DNA of 64,000 nt, from positions 1 through 64,000 of the forward strand of contig CALJNA010000020.1 of assembly GCA_937981955.1 (NCBI GenBank). The letters are read 5' to 3'. Below, one piece after another: positions 8,433-16,551 of this stretch. The number at the start of each line of letters is the position of its first letter. Positions within the stretch are counted from its first letter, which is position 1. The notes beneath the pieces are model-generated. The model made no database searches. It had not been told where the DNA came from and saw nothing but the letters and a program-made list of their open reading frames with translations. A program made the translations under genes and the position numbers. The stretch is from an uncultured Granulosicoccaceae bacterium (GTDB taxonomy: Bacteria; Pseudomonadota; Gammaproteobacteria; Granulosicoccales; Granulosicoccaceae).

Positions 8433-9782
8433 ATGACCAAGCCGGTCGTCGATTTTATTCATCAGCTTCAATGGCAGCATGCACCGGTCGAGGTGCAGGA
8501 AGCTGCCAGGCGTTCGCTGTTGGACTTGCTCGGTGTTGCTGCCAGCGGCACTGCAACCAAGTTGTCAAAAGCCATTCGCCAGCATGCGGTTGAACACTTC
8601 GGGACGAGCATTCGTCCTGGGTTTGAAGGCTGCCGCATCATGTTTGACGGGCGCCGCTGTAGTGCGCCGGGTGCAACACTTGCCGGCGGAATGCAAATTG
8701 ATTCGGTGGATGCCCATGACGGTCACAAACTGACTAAAGGGCACGTGGGTTGCGGGGTTTTACCAACTGCACTTGCATTTAGTGAAATGGATGCAGAGAC
8801 AAGCGAAGCCGATTTCATGGGCTCGTTTCTTATGGGCTATGAGATTGGTGCCCGTGCCGGCATCGCTCTGCATGCCACGGCAGCTGACTACCACACCTCC
8901 GGCGCCTGGATTTCTCTAGCTTCAGCGGCTATTGGCGCAAGATCACTGAAGCTGGATTCGGCACAAACACGCGAGGCGCTGGGCATAGCCGAATATCATG
9001 GGCCGCGCAGTCAGATGATGCGCTGCATTGATCATCCCACCATGCTAAAAGACGGCTCGGGTTGGGGCGCTATGGCCGGGGCATCGGCCAGTCTTTTGGC
9101 GAAAGAAGGTTTCACCGGTGCTCCGGCACTGACGATCGAAAGTGACGATGTGGTCGATCATTGGCGCGATCTTGGGACGCGTTGGACCATGCTGGAACAC
9201 TATATTAAGGCTTATCCCGTTTGCCGTTGGGCGCAACCGGCCATTGCGGCTGTGCTGGCGCTCCATGCCGGGCATGACTTTAGCCATGCTGATGTTGTTC
9301 GCCTGGAGATCGGGACTTTTCATGAATCAAGACGATTGGCAGTGCGACGCCCTGAAAACACCGAACAGGCGCAATACAGTTTGCCGTTTCCTGTCGCTGC
9401 AGCGCTGGTTCATAAAGCGGTCGGCATTGCGCATATCGATGGTGACGGCCTTGATCATGCTGACGTACTGCGCATCAGCGAGCTGATCGAGTTGGTTGAG
9501 GTCGATGCCTATAATGATAAATTTCCGGCTAATCGAATTAGCCATGTCACGATTGAATTGAAGGATGGTCGGGTTCTGGAATCGGGTCCTACTGAGGCTG
9601 CTGGCGATCCTGAAATTCCGTTTGACAATGAGGCGATAGAAGCCAAATTCATGCGCTTTGCCACGCCCGCACTCACTGAGTTTGGCGCAATTGTATTAGC
9701 CGATGAGGTTCGCAGAATTGGTGACAAACCGAGTTTGAGCACATTGAATGCGCAGATTTATAAAGCCGGGACGTTTAAATAA
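8433..9782 (+). CDS. MmgE/PrpD family protein
   Basis: A protein of 449 residues of the MmgE/PrpD fold (2-methylcitrate dehydratase, cis-aconitate decarboxylase and relatives). Visible family features are the N-terminal helical domain starting VVDFIHQL, the segment QIDSVDAHDGHKLTKGH, and the motif HGPRSQMMRCIDHPTMLKDG, followed by WTMLEHYIKAYPVCRW. These proteins dehydrate or isomerise small carboxylic acids. The substrate is not evident and no prp genes are adjacent. The ATG at 8433 is preferred over a GTG at 8427 because GGAAAA (8421-8426) sits at the right distance from it. Confidence 0.86.
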   Translation: MTKPVVDFIHQLQWQHAPVEVQEAARRSLLDLLGVAASGTATKLSKAIRQHAVEHFGTSIRPGFEGCRIMFDGRRCSAPGATLAGGMQIDSVDAHDGHKLTKGHVGCGVLPTALAFSEMDAETSEADFMGSFLMGYEIGARAGIALHATAADYHTSGAWISLASAAIGARSLKLDSAQTREALGIAEYHGPRSQMMRCIDHPTMLKDGSGWGAMAGASASLLAKEGFTGAPALTIESDDVVDHWRDLGTRWTMLEHYIKAYPVCRWAQPAIAAVLALHAGHDFSHADVVRLEIGTFHESRRLAVRRPENTEQAQYSLPFPVAAALVHKAVGIAHIDGDGLDHADVLRISELIELVEVDAYNDKFPANRISHVTIELKDGRVLESGPTEAAGDPEIPFDNEAIEAKFMRFATPALTEFGAIVLADEVRRIGDKPSLSTLNAQIYKAGTFK

Positions 9783-9790
9783 CGCCAATT

Positions 9791-10033
9791 CTAGGCATTG
9801 CGCAGGTGGGTGATGAATTCCTCTGTGAGCGCATTGTTCTGCGGCATTTTATGCCGTCGTTTATAGGCTCTGACGGCTTGCATGGTCTTCTTGCCGGGAA
9901 TGCCATCGATCTCACCCCGATACAGTCCCAGCACTTGCATGGTTTCCTGAACCAACATGATATCGCTGGTCGATGCGCTCGGTGGTGAGCCTTTTTCATT
10001 AACTGTGGGTTGCATGTGGACGAGCAAGCTCAA
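9791..10033 (-). CDS. Small peptidoglycan-binding-domain protein
   Basis: About 80 residues, most of which form one PG_binding_1 domain (VQETMQVLGLYRGEIDGIPG followed by KTMQAVRAYKRRHKM). The frame continues upstream of the TTG at 10033 through a hydrophobic, signal-like stretch until a stop near 10078, but offers no ATG or GTG there. The true start is therefore uncertain: TTG at 10033, or Met 7 residues later. It may be a short exported wall-binding protein or a remnant of a larger gene. It is convergent with the MmgE/PrpD gene and divergent from tyrS. Confidence 0.55.
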   Translation of the reverse strand: MSLLVHMQPTVNEKGSPPSASTSDIMLVQETMQVLGLYRGEIDGIPGKKTMQAVRAYKRRHKMPQNNALTEEFITHLRNA

Positions 10034-10193
10034 AACGAGTGGAATAACGAAGTGTAAACCAGTGCCAGCCGTATTTCATTTATCCAATACAGATTTGCCG
10101 TGAACGGAACCGTTACTATTCGGTTTGCGTACATATTCGCCGCCGGTGTGGGTAAAATAGCATCTGTAACGAGCCGAATTACCTACAACTTAT

Positions 10194-11510
10194 ATGACCA
10201 ACTACATCGAAGAACTGCAATGGCGTGGCATGATTCACGACGTCATGCCCGGGGCCCAGGAGCATTTGCAGGAATCCTTGCGCAGCGCCTATGTTGGTTT
10301 CGATCCTACTGCAGATTCTCTACACATCGGGAATCTGGTTACCATCATGATGCTGGCTCACTTTCAGAGAAGTGGACACAAGCCGATTGCGCTGGTGGGA
10401 GGAGCCACCGGTATGATTGGCGACCCTTCAGGTAAATCCGCTGAACGCAATCTGCTTGATGAGCCCACGCTTCGGCATAATCAGAATGCGATACAAAAGC
10501 AGCTTGAGCATTTCCTGGACTTCGATGCATCGCAGAAAAATGCGGCGGAGATGGTCAATAACTATGACTGGATGAAGTCATTTTCTTTTCTGGATTTCAT
10601 ACGTGACGTTGGCAAGCACATCACAGTCAACTACATGATGGCCAAAGATTCAGTGAAGAATCGAATCACCGCCGATGCCGGCGATGATACCTCCGCCGGC
10701 GGTTCTGAAGGCATGAGTTTCACCGAATTTACCTATCAGCTTGTGCAGGGTTACGATTTTCTGCACTTGTACAAGGAGAATAGTTGCACGGTGCAAATGG
10801 GAGGCAGTGATCAGTGGGGCAACATCACCACAGGTACAGAACTGATTCGCCGCATTGGCAATGGCAAAGCCTACGCCATAACCTGTCCATTGATTACCAA
10901 AGCTGATGGTTCGAAGTTTGGTAAAAGCGAAGGTGGTAACGTCTGGCTCGACCCAGCTCGTACATCGGCTTACAAGTTTTATCAGTACTGGTTGAACTCA
11001 AGTGATGAGGACAGTGAGAAGTACATTCGTATTTTCACCTTTCTGAACCAGGCCGAGATTGATGCGCTGATTGCAGAACACAATGAAGCAAAACACCTGC
11101 GTGTATTGCAAAAGCGTTTGGCCGATGAAATCACCACGATTGTACATTCAGCGCAAGCGCTGGAAAAAGCTAAACAAGCCAGTTCCATTCTGTTTGGAAA
11201 CGCAACAGCAGAAGATCTGAAATCGCTGGATGAGCAAACCTTTTTAGATGTGTTCGATGGAGTGCCTCAGGCAGAGGTGTCAATCGCAGCCATAAACGAC
11301 GGTCTTGATATTGTTGCAGCTCTTGCAACCGATACCGGGTTTTTGAAATCCAACGGCGAAGCGCGGCGCGCTTTGAAGGAAAATTCGGTAGCGGTGAATA
11401 AAGTCAAGGTTGTTGAAGAGTATAAGATTGGGTCCACAGATTTAATCAATGGAAAGTTTGTACTTCTGCAACGTGGAAAGAAGAACTATTTTGTTTTGAA
11501 GGTCGTGTAA
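10194..11510 (+). CDS. tyrS: Tyrosyl-tRNA synthetase
   Basis: A class I aminoacyl-tRNA synthetase of 438 residues that charges tRNA-Tyr. The HIGH-type motif is SLHIGN (about residues 43-48) and the KMSKS-type motif is KFGKS. The tyrosine pocket context [10 protein letters not shown] and [10 protein letters not shown] are diagnostic. A C-terminal S4-like RNA-binding domain follows from about residue 370 ([20 protein letters not shown]). The length fits the TyrRS-1 (E. coli-like) group. It stands alone with its own upstream region. Confidence 0.97.
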   Translation: MTNYIEELQWRGMIHDVMPGAQEHLQESLRSAYVGFDPTADSLHIGNLVTIMMLAHFQRSGHKPIALVGGATGMIGDPSGKSAERNLLDEPTLRHNQNAIQKQLEHFLDFDASQKNAAEMVNNYDWMKSFSFLDFIRDVGKHITVNYMMAKDSVKNRITADAGDDTSAGGSEGMSFTEFTYQLVQGYDFLHLYKENSCTVQMGGSDQWGNITTGTELIRRIGNGKAYAITCPLITKADGSKFGKSEGGNVWLDPARTSAYKFYQYWLNSSDEDSEKYIRIFTFLNQAEIDALIAEHNEAKHLRVLQKRLADEITTIVHSAQALEKAKQASSILFGNATAEDLKSLDEQTFLDVFDGVPQAEVSIAAINDGLDIVAALATDTGFLKSNGEARRALKENSVAVNKVKVVEEYKIGSTDLINGKFVLLQRGKKNYFVLKVV

Positions 11511-11693
11511 TCTGGCTTTATCTTTATTTGGCTTCATCTTTAATATCGGTTAGAACTCCTGACGTTGCTCATCTAACCGTTATTGCTAAATTCATTGCGT
11601 TCAAGTCTAGGGTTTGTTCTGTAGTCATAGCGGTACCGATTTGTTTCAATACAGCCACCGAAGCAGTTAACCATTACTCAAAAGGAGTTGAGC

Positions 11694-12389
11694 ATGTCTA
11701 CAGAAGTTGCAGTACTTTCACCTGTCTATAACCCGCAAATGCAAGCGTTCATCAATGGCGATGATCCAATCAACGGTGTGACTTACGCCGCTCTGGTAGA
11801 AAAGCATGGCGCCGATAATGTCAACAATGCATTGTTTAATCTGTTCCAGCAAACCTACGTAGAAGATATAAAGCAGCTGTACGCAGGTTCACCAATCGAA
11901 GACGATGCCATTGATTACCTTGATAAACAGTTGGCAAACTCTCAGCAACCCACAACACTTGAAGCGCAAGACGATATCAATGATGCCTACCGTGATTTGA
12001 TGAGGTTTTATGCAGAACAACGGCTGGAAGAGCTGAAAGATGACTTGAATGCAGGTCCCGGCGAACAGAAGAAATTCAAAGAGGTTGGCAGTGACGGTTC
12101 AGGCAACTGGTTGGTGGTGTTAGCGAAGGCCATGGGTGCTGCCGCTGGAGAGCATCTTAAGCAAGCGGTGTTGTCGGGCTATAACATTGCAGAAATCTCG
12201 GGCCGCACAGATCAGGATACCAACACCCAGGCTGGTCGTGATTTTAATGCGCAAAAAGCGAAAGACATGGCCACCGAGCAAGCCAAAATGCAGGCTCATA
12301 CGCAAATGTTCAAAATGGCTTTTGAGGCCACTGCAACGCTGATCAAAACGACCGGTGAAGGCATGTCCGCAATGGCAAGAAAACAGTAA
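11694..12389 (+). CDS. Putative T3SS structural/secreted subunit with needle-like C-terminal domain, 231 aa
   Basis: A 231-residue protein without signal peptide or membrane segment, rich in A, Q, N and helix formers. The C-terminal ~100 residues resemble the complete 100-aa T3SS subunit at 20112-20414: both have an SD.S.NW/SSW segment followed by LAKAMG/MAEAWG, and both end in AMARKQ/TMARKQ. The N-terminal ~130 residues are unrelated to anything I know. The ATG at 11694 follows an excellent AAAGGAG site; a TTG at 11688 is ignored. It is monocistronic, with a bidirectional terminator after it, which suits an abundant exported subunit such as a filament, tip or alternative needle protein. It could instead be a secreted translocator-like protein. 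Confidence 0.65.
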   Translation: MSTEVAVLSPVYNPQMQAFINGDDPINGVTYAALVEKHGADNVNNALFNLFQQTYVEDIKQLYAGSPIEDDAIDYLDKQLANSQQPTTLEAQDDINDAYRDLMRFYAEQRLEELKDDLNAGPGEQKKFKEVGSDGSGNWLVVLAKAMGAAAGEHLKQAVLSGYNIAEISGRTDQDTNTQAGRDFNAQKAKDMATEQAKMQAHTQMFKMAFEATATLIKTTGEGMSAMARKQ

Positions 12390-12440
12390 ATTAAACAGCA
12401 ACGCACGACCGGTTCGAATAATCATCCGGTTTTGTCCAAA

Positions 12441-12472
12441 AAGGTCAGGCTGCAATCAGTCTGACCTTCTTT
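12441..12472. terminator. Bidirectional rho-independent terminator
   Basis: An 8-bp perfect stem (AAGGTCAG 12441-12448 with CTGACCTT 12461-12468) has T-rich flanks on both strands: CTTT on plus, TTTTT on minus. It lies between the convergent 231-aa gene and the fliO-like gene. Confidence 0.75.
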
Positions 12473-12495
12473 ATGTCCGCCTTTAATGCGCTCGA

Positions 12496-12816
12496 CTAGC
12501 CGGATTCTTTGCCGTTATCTGATAAAGGTGGTTCACCATCGGAATACCGATTGTCAGGATTATCTTTTAAAACTGAAATGCCGCCCGCTGTTACACCCAA
12601 AAGCAGTTCGCGATCTCGATAACGCACAATAACAAGTCGTTCTCTGCTGCCAACTGCGATGGTTTGACGAATTTTCACCGCTTTGACGCCGTTTGGATTA
12701 ACGCGATTAAGCTTTGCGAGCATTTTTATAGCCAACCACGCAACAATAAGCACAATGATCAACGCCAGAATGGTGAAAGCAATGGTCATTGGTAATTCCA
12801 GATTATTCTCATTCAT
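12496..12816 (-). CDS. FliO-like type III export-apparatus protein
   Basis: A 106-residue protein with one membrane segment (about residues 9-31) and a short cytoplasmic domain. That domain has the FliO signature GSRERLVIVRYRDRELLLGV followed by TAGGISVLKD. In flagella FliO is the chaperone for assembly of the FliP5R1 export-gate core; injectisomes normally lack it. The gene overlaps the sctU stop by 4 bp (ATGA), so it is coupled to SctU of a secretin-containing T3SS. No flagellar structural genes are in the window. Homology is judged from the motif and topology only. It could help SctR/S/T assembly. Confidence 0.78.
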   Translation of the reverse strand: MNENNLELPMTIAFTILALIIVLIVAWLAIKMLAKLNRVNPNGVKAVKIRQTIAVGSRERLVIVRYRDRELLLGVTAGGISVLKDNPDNRYSDGEPPLSDNGKESG

Positions 12817-14042
12817 GTTGTCGTGTTTCTGGTCACGTCGTTGTCATATCTGTTTGCCAACTGTTTGCCTGGAAACAATTGCACAAGATCGAACCCCGGC
12901 GGGTATGTAGTCAGATTTTCACCCGGTGGCTCTGGCGGTTTTTCCAATTCGGTGTATGAGGCGACTTGTCCGAGTTCCCTTGCAACAACAGCTGATGTCT
13001 TGTTAGCCCATAAAATGACTTCAGCAACAACATCGAATAAATCTCTCGGAATGACATCGCCTTCGTCAACGTTAGCCAGAAGGGTACGCGCCAAACGTTC
13101 ATTGCGTAACACTGGTACATGATTTTCGTTAGCTGCGTCACGCATTTGCCGCGCACTTTCATCTTCACCTTTAGCAGAAACAACAGGGACAGGGCTGTCT
13201 TCTTTGTCATAGTAAATGGCAATGGCTACGTGAGTTGGATTTACCACCAGTGCTGTTGCTGAGCGAGCTGCATCATTCGTGCTTTGCTGGCTGAAATCCT
13301 GATGCATTTGTTTGCGTTGGTTCTTTACATGAGGGTCGCCCTCTGTGTTTTTCTGTTCCTGTTTTATGTCGCTTGTACTCATTCGCATTTTCTTTGCGAA
13401 TGAATATCGTTGATACGCAAAGTCCATTAACATAATGACGCTGAAGATTCCGAGCGTCCATAACAGCAGGCGAAACAGCATAATTTTTAATGCGAGCACA
13501 ATACTGATGGTCTGAGCGCCTGGCAGTAAAACCAGTTCGCTTATGAAATGGCGTATTACGAAATACGCTATCAAGAACAGCGTCGCGGTTTTTGTGATGG
13601 CTTTAAGCACTTCCATCATGTTGTCAGCGCTTAACATCCTTTTAGCACCAGACATCATATTTATGTTTGACAGTTTTGGTGTGACTTTTTCAAGTGAGAA
13701 TAGTGGTCCTGTTTGAAGAAACTCAACCAGCAAACTAAACATGGCAACAGGCAAAAGCGCGATAGCTGAAATAGTGATAAAAGCGGAAATTGCCTGCTTT
13801 GTGAGTAATTGCAGCGCAGAGTCGAACGGCTCTTTGGGTACCGACAGGCTGTAATCGAGCATGTTTGTCAGCAGGCTTAGATTGTGAGAAAAAGTCAACC
13901 ACAGTAGTGTAAGAATAAAAGCAAGACCAAGCGTGCTTGTTAAATCCTTGCTTTTGGGTACTTCGCCTTTGGTTCGCGCGTCGCGCAGTCTTTTCGGCGT
14001 TGCATTCTCCGTTTTTTCTCCACTTTCTCCTTGCTGACTCAT
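12813..14042 (-). CDS. sctU: T3SS autoprotease and export switch SctU (FlhB/YscU family)
   Basis: A 409-residue export-gate protein. The N-terminus GEKTENATPKRLRDARTKGE is the family hallmark. Four membrane segments lie between about residues 30 and 225. A linker rich in K/Q follows, then the cytoplasmic domain with the self-cleaving NPTH motif in VVNPTHVAIAIYY. It is longer than the usual ~350 residues by a C-terminal Pro/Gly-rich tail (about residues 355-409). SctU switches substrate class after needle completion. It is divergent from the main operon starting at sctV and translationally coupled to the FliO-like gene. Confidence 0.95.
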   Translation of the reverse strand: MSQQGESGEKTENATPKRLRDARTKGEVPKSKDLTSTLGLAFILTLLWLTFSHNLSLLTNMLDYSLSVPKEPFDSALQLLTKQAISAFITISAIALLPVAMFSLLVEFLQTGPLFSLEKVTPKLSNINMMSGAKRMLSADNMMEVLKAITKTATLFLIAYFVIRHFISELVLLPGAQTISIVLALKIMLFRLLLWTLGIFSVIMLMDFAYQRYSFAKKMRMSTSDIKQEQKNTEGDPHVKNQRKQMHQDFSQQSTNDAARSATALVVNPTHVAIAIYYDKEDSPVPVVSAKGEDESARQMRDAANENHVPVLRNERLARTLLANVDEGDVIPRDLFDVVAEVILWANKTSAVVARELGQVASYTELEKPPEPPGENLTTYPPGFDLVQLFPGKQLANRYDNDVTRNTTT

Positions 14043-14561
14043 TGCGAATTGTTTCTTTATGTGGGTTCTGCGTTGGTCTTAAGCGGCGTTCCGTTGCTGC
14101 GAACTTATATGAGTTAGTTCATATAAGTTACTGGATTTGCTGATTCTTCAATTGAAACAGCAGTAATCCAAGCATCTTATTATCGTTCATCGTTAAACCA
14201 AGTGAAAGAGCCAGGCATGATGCCAACTCTATACTTTGGTTTAGTCTTGCTGTATAGCTATGGTTATTCACGTATGATTTTTACATCATGCGCTGTGCGA
14301 AGGAAGACGCGGCATGTGTACGCTACCAGTAAACTGAATACACAGGGAATGAAGCAGCAGTGGATGTTGTTTGGTGGTATCCCGGTAATCGTAAGTCATC
14401 GGATGAAGAATGAAAGAAGCCTTCAAGTTGTTGGTCGAATCTGTCTCGCTTTTTCACGAGCTACCGCTTCAAGCTTTGCATGCATGTTTCTGTTCTGATA
14501 AAACCCACATAAAAAGTCGAACAATAGCTTATATATCAGTAGCCTTTGATGAGGTTCGAAA
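14043..14561. promoter_or_regulatory. Divergent regulatory region between sctU and sctV
   Basis: A 519-bp non-coding region that must hold the promoters for both T3SS transcription units. I see no credible gene; a 98-codon frame at 14202-14498 looks like chance. The clearest signal is an 11-bp perfect inverted repeat at 14102-14129. I found no convincing sigma-54 or HrpL-type promoter motif by eye. A GAGG ribosome-binding site at 14551-14554 precedes the sctV GTG. Confidence 0.55.
14102..14129. promoter_or_regulatory. Candidate operator: 11-bp perfect inverted repeat
   Basis: AACTTATATGA (14102-14112), a 6-bp spacer GTTAGT, then TCATATAAGTT (14119-14129). It lies about 60 bp upstream of the sctU start. 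Arm length and spacing suit a dimeric regulator, possibly the LuxR-type response regulator encoded at 26695; that link is inference. Confidence 0.55.
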
Positions 14562-16535
14562 GTGAATCTTCAGGCTTATCTGCGAGATGCGTCCGAAGCT
14601 TCGGACGGCAAGAGTTCGCAGGCCAGCGATATTATTCTTGCGCTTCTGATTGTTGCGATTGTGGCAATGATGATTTTGCCTTTGCCAACGGTATTAATTG
14701 ATTCATTGGTAGCTATAAATATAGCGGTGGGGTTGATGCTGGTGCTAATGGGCATCTATATCAGTACAGCCTTGCAATTTTCCGCGTTTCCCAGTGTGCT
14801 TCTGATAAGCACTTTGTTCCGACTGGCGCTTTCTGTTGCGACAACGCGCATGATTCTATTGCACGGTGATGCTGGTCATATCATTGATGCGTTTGGGCAG
14901 ATGGTTGCAGGAGGCAATCTGGTTGTTGGTCTGGTTGTTTTCCTGATTATTACTTTGGTGCAGTTTCTGGTTATAGCCAAGGGTGCGGAACGGGTTGCAG
15001 AAGTCGGCGCGCGCTTCACGCTCGACGCAATGCCCGGCAAGCAACTTTCAATAGATTCAGATTTACGTTCCGGTCTGATCGATAAAAACGAAGCCAAAGC
15101 AAAGCGTCACGAATTGGAGCTTGAAAGTAAGTTGCATGGCAGCATGGATGGTGCAATGAAATTCGTTAAAGGAGATGCCATTGCAGGTATCGTGATTATT
15201 ATTGTCAATCTGCTCGGTGGATTGGCTATTGGTATTTTCCAGCTGAATATGAACGCTGGCGCTGCGATGTCCAAGTACTCCATACTGACCATTGGTGACG
15301 GATTGGTAGCACAAATTCCGGCATTACTTGGGGCTATGGCTGCTGGTCTCATTGTAACCCGCGCTACTGATTCACAAAGTGATCGCCATTTGGGTGATTC
15401 AATTCAAAAACAGTTTTCAGCAAAGCCGCGGGTGTTACTGGTCGCCGGAGGTATCTGTCTCATCTTCGCTCTTGTTCCCGGTTTTCCAACAGCCGTGTTT
15501 TTTTGCATCGGTATGTTGTTGCTCATTGCTGGTGGATTGTTAGTCCCGGCCTGGCGCTCACGCTTTGATCGTGTTTCGTCTCCCACGTTTAACCAGGTAA
15601 TGACCAGTAGAGCGGCAAGAAGAAAACGTGTGACATCCGCGCAGGCGGAACAGATTCAACAGGCAATACCGTTGTTGTTGGAACTGCCGAGAACTATGGC
15701 AGCGCAGGAAACTGATGCAGAGTTAAGCGATCTGGTTACCCAGTGTGTGAATTCCTATCAGTTGAAATCGGGCGTTGCCATGCCTGAGGTGCGAATTCAT
15801 TTTCGCGCAGACGCCTCAAGCGAATGGCGATTGCATGCCTTTGAAGTGCCTGTTGCAAAGGGCGAGGTTAACGATAACTCGAGATTAGACAATATTGTCA
15901 GTGAAATAGAGGTCGCCTTGCGGCGAAACGGAACCCTGTTTCTTGGTATCCAGGAAGCAGGTCAGTTACTCTCAATAGCCAGTGTGACCTATCCAGATAT
16001 TGTCAAAGAAGTGTTGCGCAGCATCCCGGCCCAGAACGTTGCTGTGATCTTACGAAACCTTGTTGACGAAGAAGTGTCGATTCGCAATATGCGAGGCATA
16101 CTCGAAGGGCTTGTACAAGCCGCGCAGCATGAGAAAGACGTCAACAATTTGAGTGAGTTTGCACGCATGGCACTGGCCAGGCAAACCTGTCACCAGTACG
16201 CACCTGATGGAAAACTTGTCGCGATAGCCTTGTCGCCCCAACTCGAAGAACAATTATCAAAGCTCGTGCAGGTATCAGGCGGGGTGCAGCAGTTCACCAT
16301 CGATCCGCATGCTGCCAGACGTTTGAGGGAAACATTGGTCGCAGCAATCGATATGCACAAACCGGTTGCTCTGCTAACCAGTGTTCAGCTTCGCCGACAT
16401 ATTCGGTCCTTACTCGTCAAGGATCGATTTGATATGCCTGTGCTGTCTTACAACGAGCTTGTGCCAAACCTTGATCTTGAGGTTCTTCATCAGGTTATGC
16501 CCGATGAACTCGTTCAACTTGCCAGCGTTAAATAA
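14562..16535 (+). CDS. sctV: T3SS major export-gate protein SctV (FlhA/YscV family)
   Basis: A 657-residue protein that forms the nonameric export gate. The N-terminal half has about eight membrane segments and the family motif region VAEVGARFTLDAMPGKQLSI followed by DSDLRSGLIDKNEAKAKR (FHIPEP domain). The C-terminal half is the cytoplasmic domain that docks chaperone-substrate complexes. It starts with GTG at 14562 behind GAGG. It is the first gene of the long plus-strand operon, 16 bp before sctC. Presence of a secretin next door shows this is an injectisome-type and not a flagellar gate. Confidence 0.96.
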   Translation: MNLQAYLRDASEASDGKSSQASDIILALLIVAIVAMMILPLPTVLIDSLVAINIAVGLMLVLMGIYISTALQFSAFPSVLLISTLFRLALSVATTRMILLHGDAGHIIDAFGQMVAGGNLVVGLVVFLIITLVQFLVIAKGAERVAEVGARFTLDAMPGKQLSIDSDLRSGLIDKNEAKAKRHELELESKLHGSMDGAMKFVKGDAIAGIVIIIVNLLGGLAIGIFQLNMNAGAAMSKYSILTIGDGLVAQIPALLGAMAAGLIVTRATDSQSDRHLGDSIQKQFSAKPRVLLVAGGICLIFALVPGFPTAVFFCIGMLLLIAGGLLVPAWRSRFDRVSSPTFNQVMTSRAARRKRVTSAQAEQIQQAIPLLLELPRTMAAQETDAELSDLVTQCVNSYQLKSGVAMPEVRIHFRADASSEWRLHAFEVPVAKGEVNDNSRLDNIVSEIEVALRRNGTLFLGIQEAGQLLSIASVTYPDIVKEVLRSIPAQNVAVILRNLVDEEVSIRNMRGILEGLVQAAQHEKDVNNLSEFARMALARQTCHQYAPDGKLVAIALSPQLEEQLSKLVQVSGGVQQFTIDPHAARRLRETLVAAIDMHKPVALLTSVQLRRHIRSLLVKDRFDMPVLSYNELVPNLDLEVLHQVMPDELVQLASVK

Positions 16536-16551
16536 AAAATAATTGGTGACT

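Noticed and set aside
11632-11661. GGTACC-N17-CCACCGA upstream of the 231-aa T3SS gene, similar to an HrpL (hrp-box) promoter.
   Set aside because: One mismatch in the first block and a spacer of 17 instead of 15-16; no matching element seen before sctU or sctV, and no hrpL gene in the window.
14202-14498. 98-codon plus-strand frame in the sctU/sctV intergenic region.
   Set aside because: No supporting ribosome-binding site, implausible composition with scattered Cys, Met and Arg, and it lies in a region that must carry promoters.
12813-16535. Interpretation of sctU, sctV and the FliO-like gene as flagellar genes.
   Set aside because: The operon continues with a secretin, SctD, SctJ and rod genes and no flagellar rod, hook or motor genes, so it is an injectisome.
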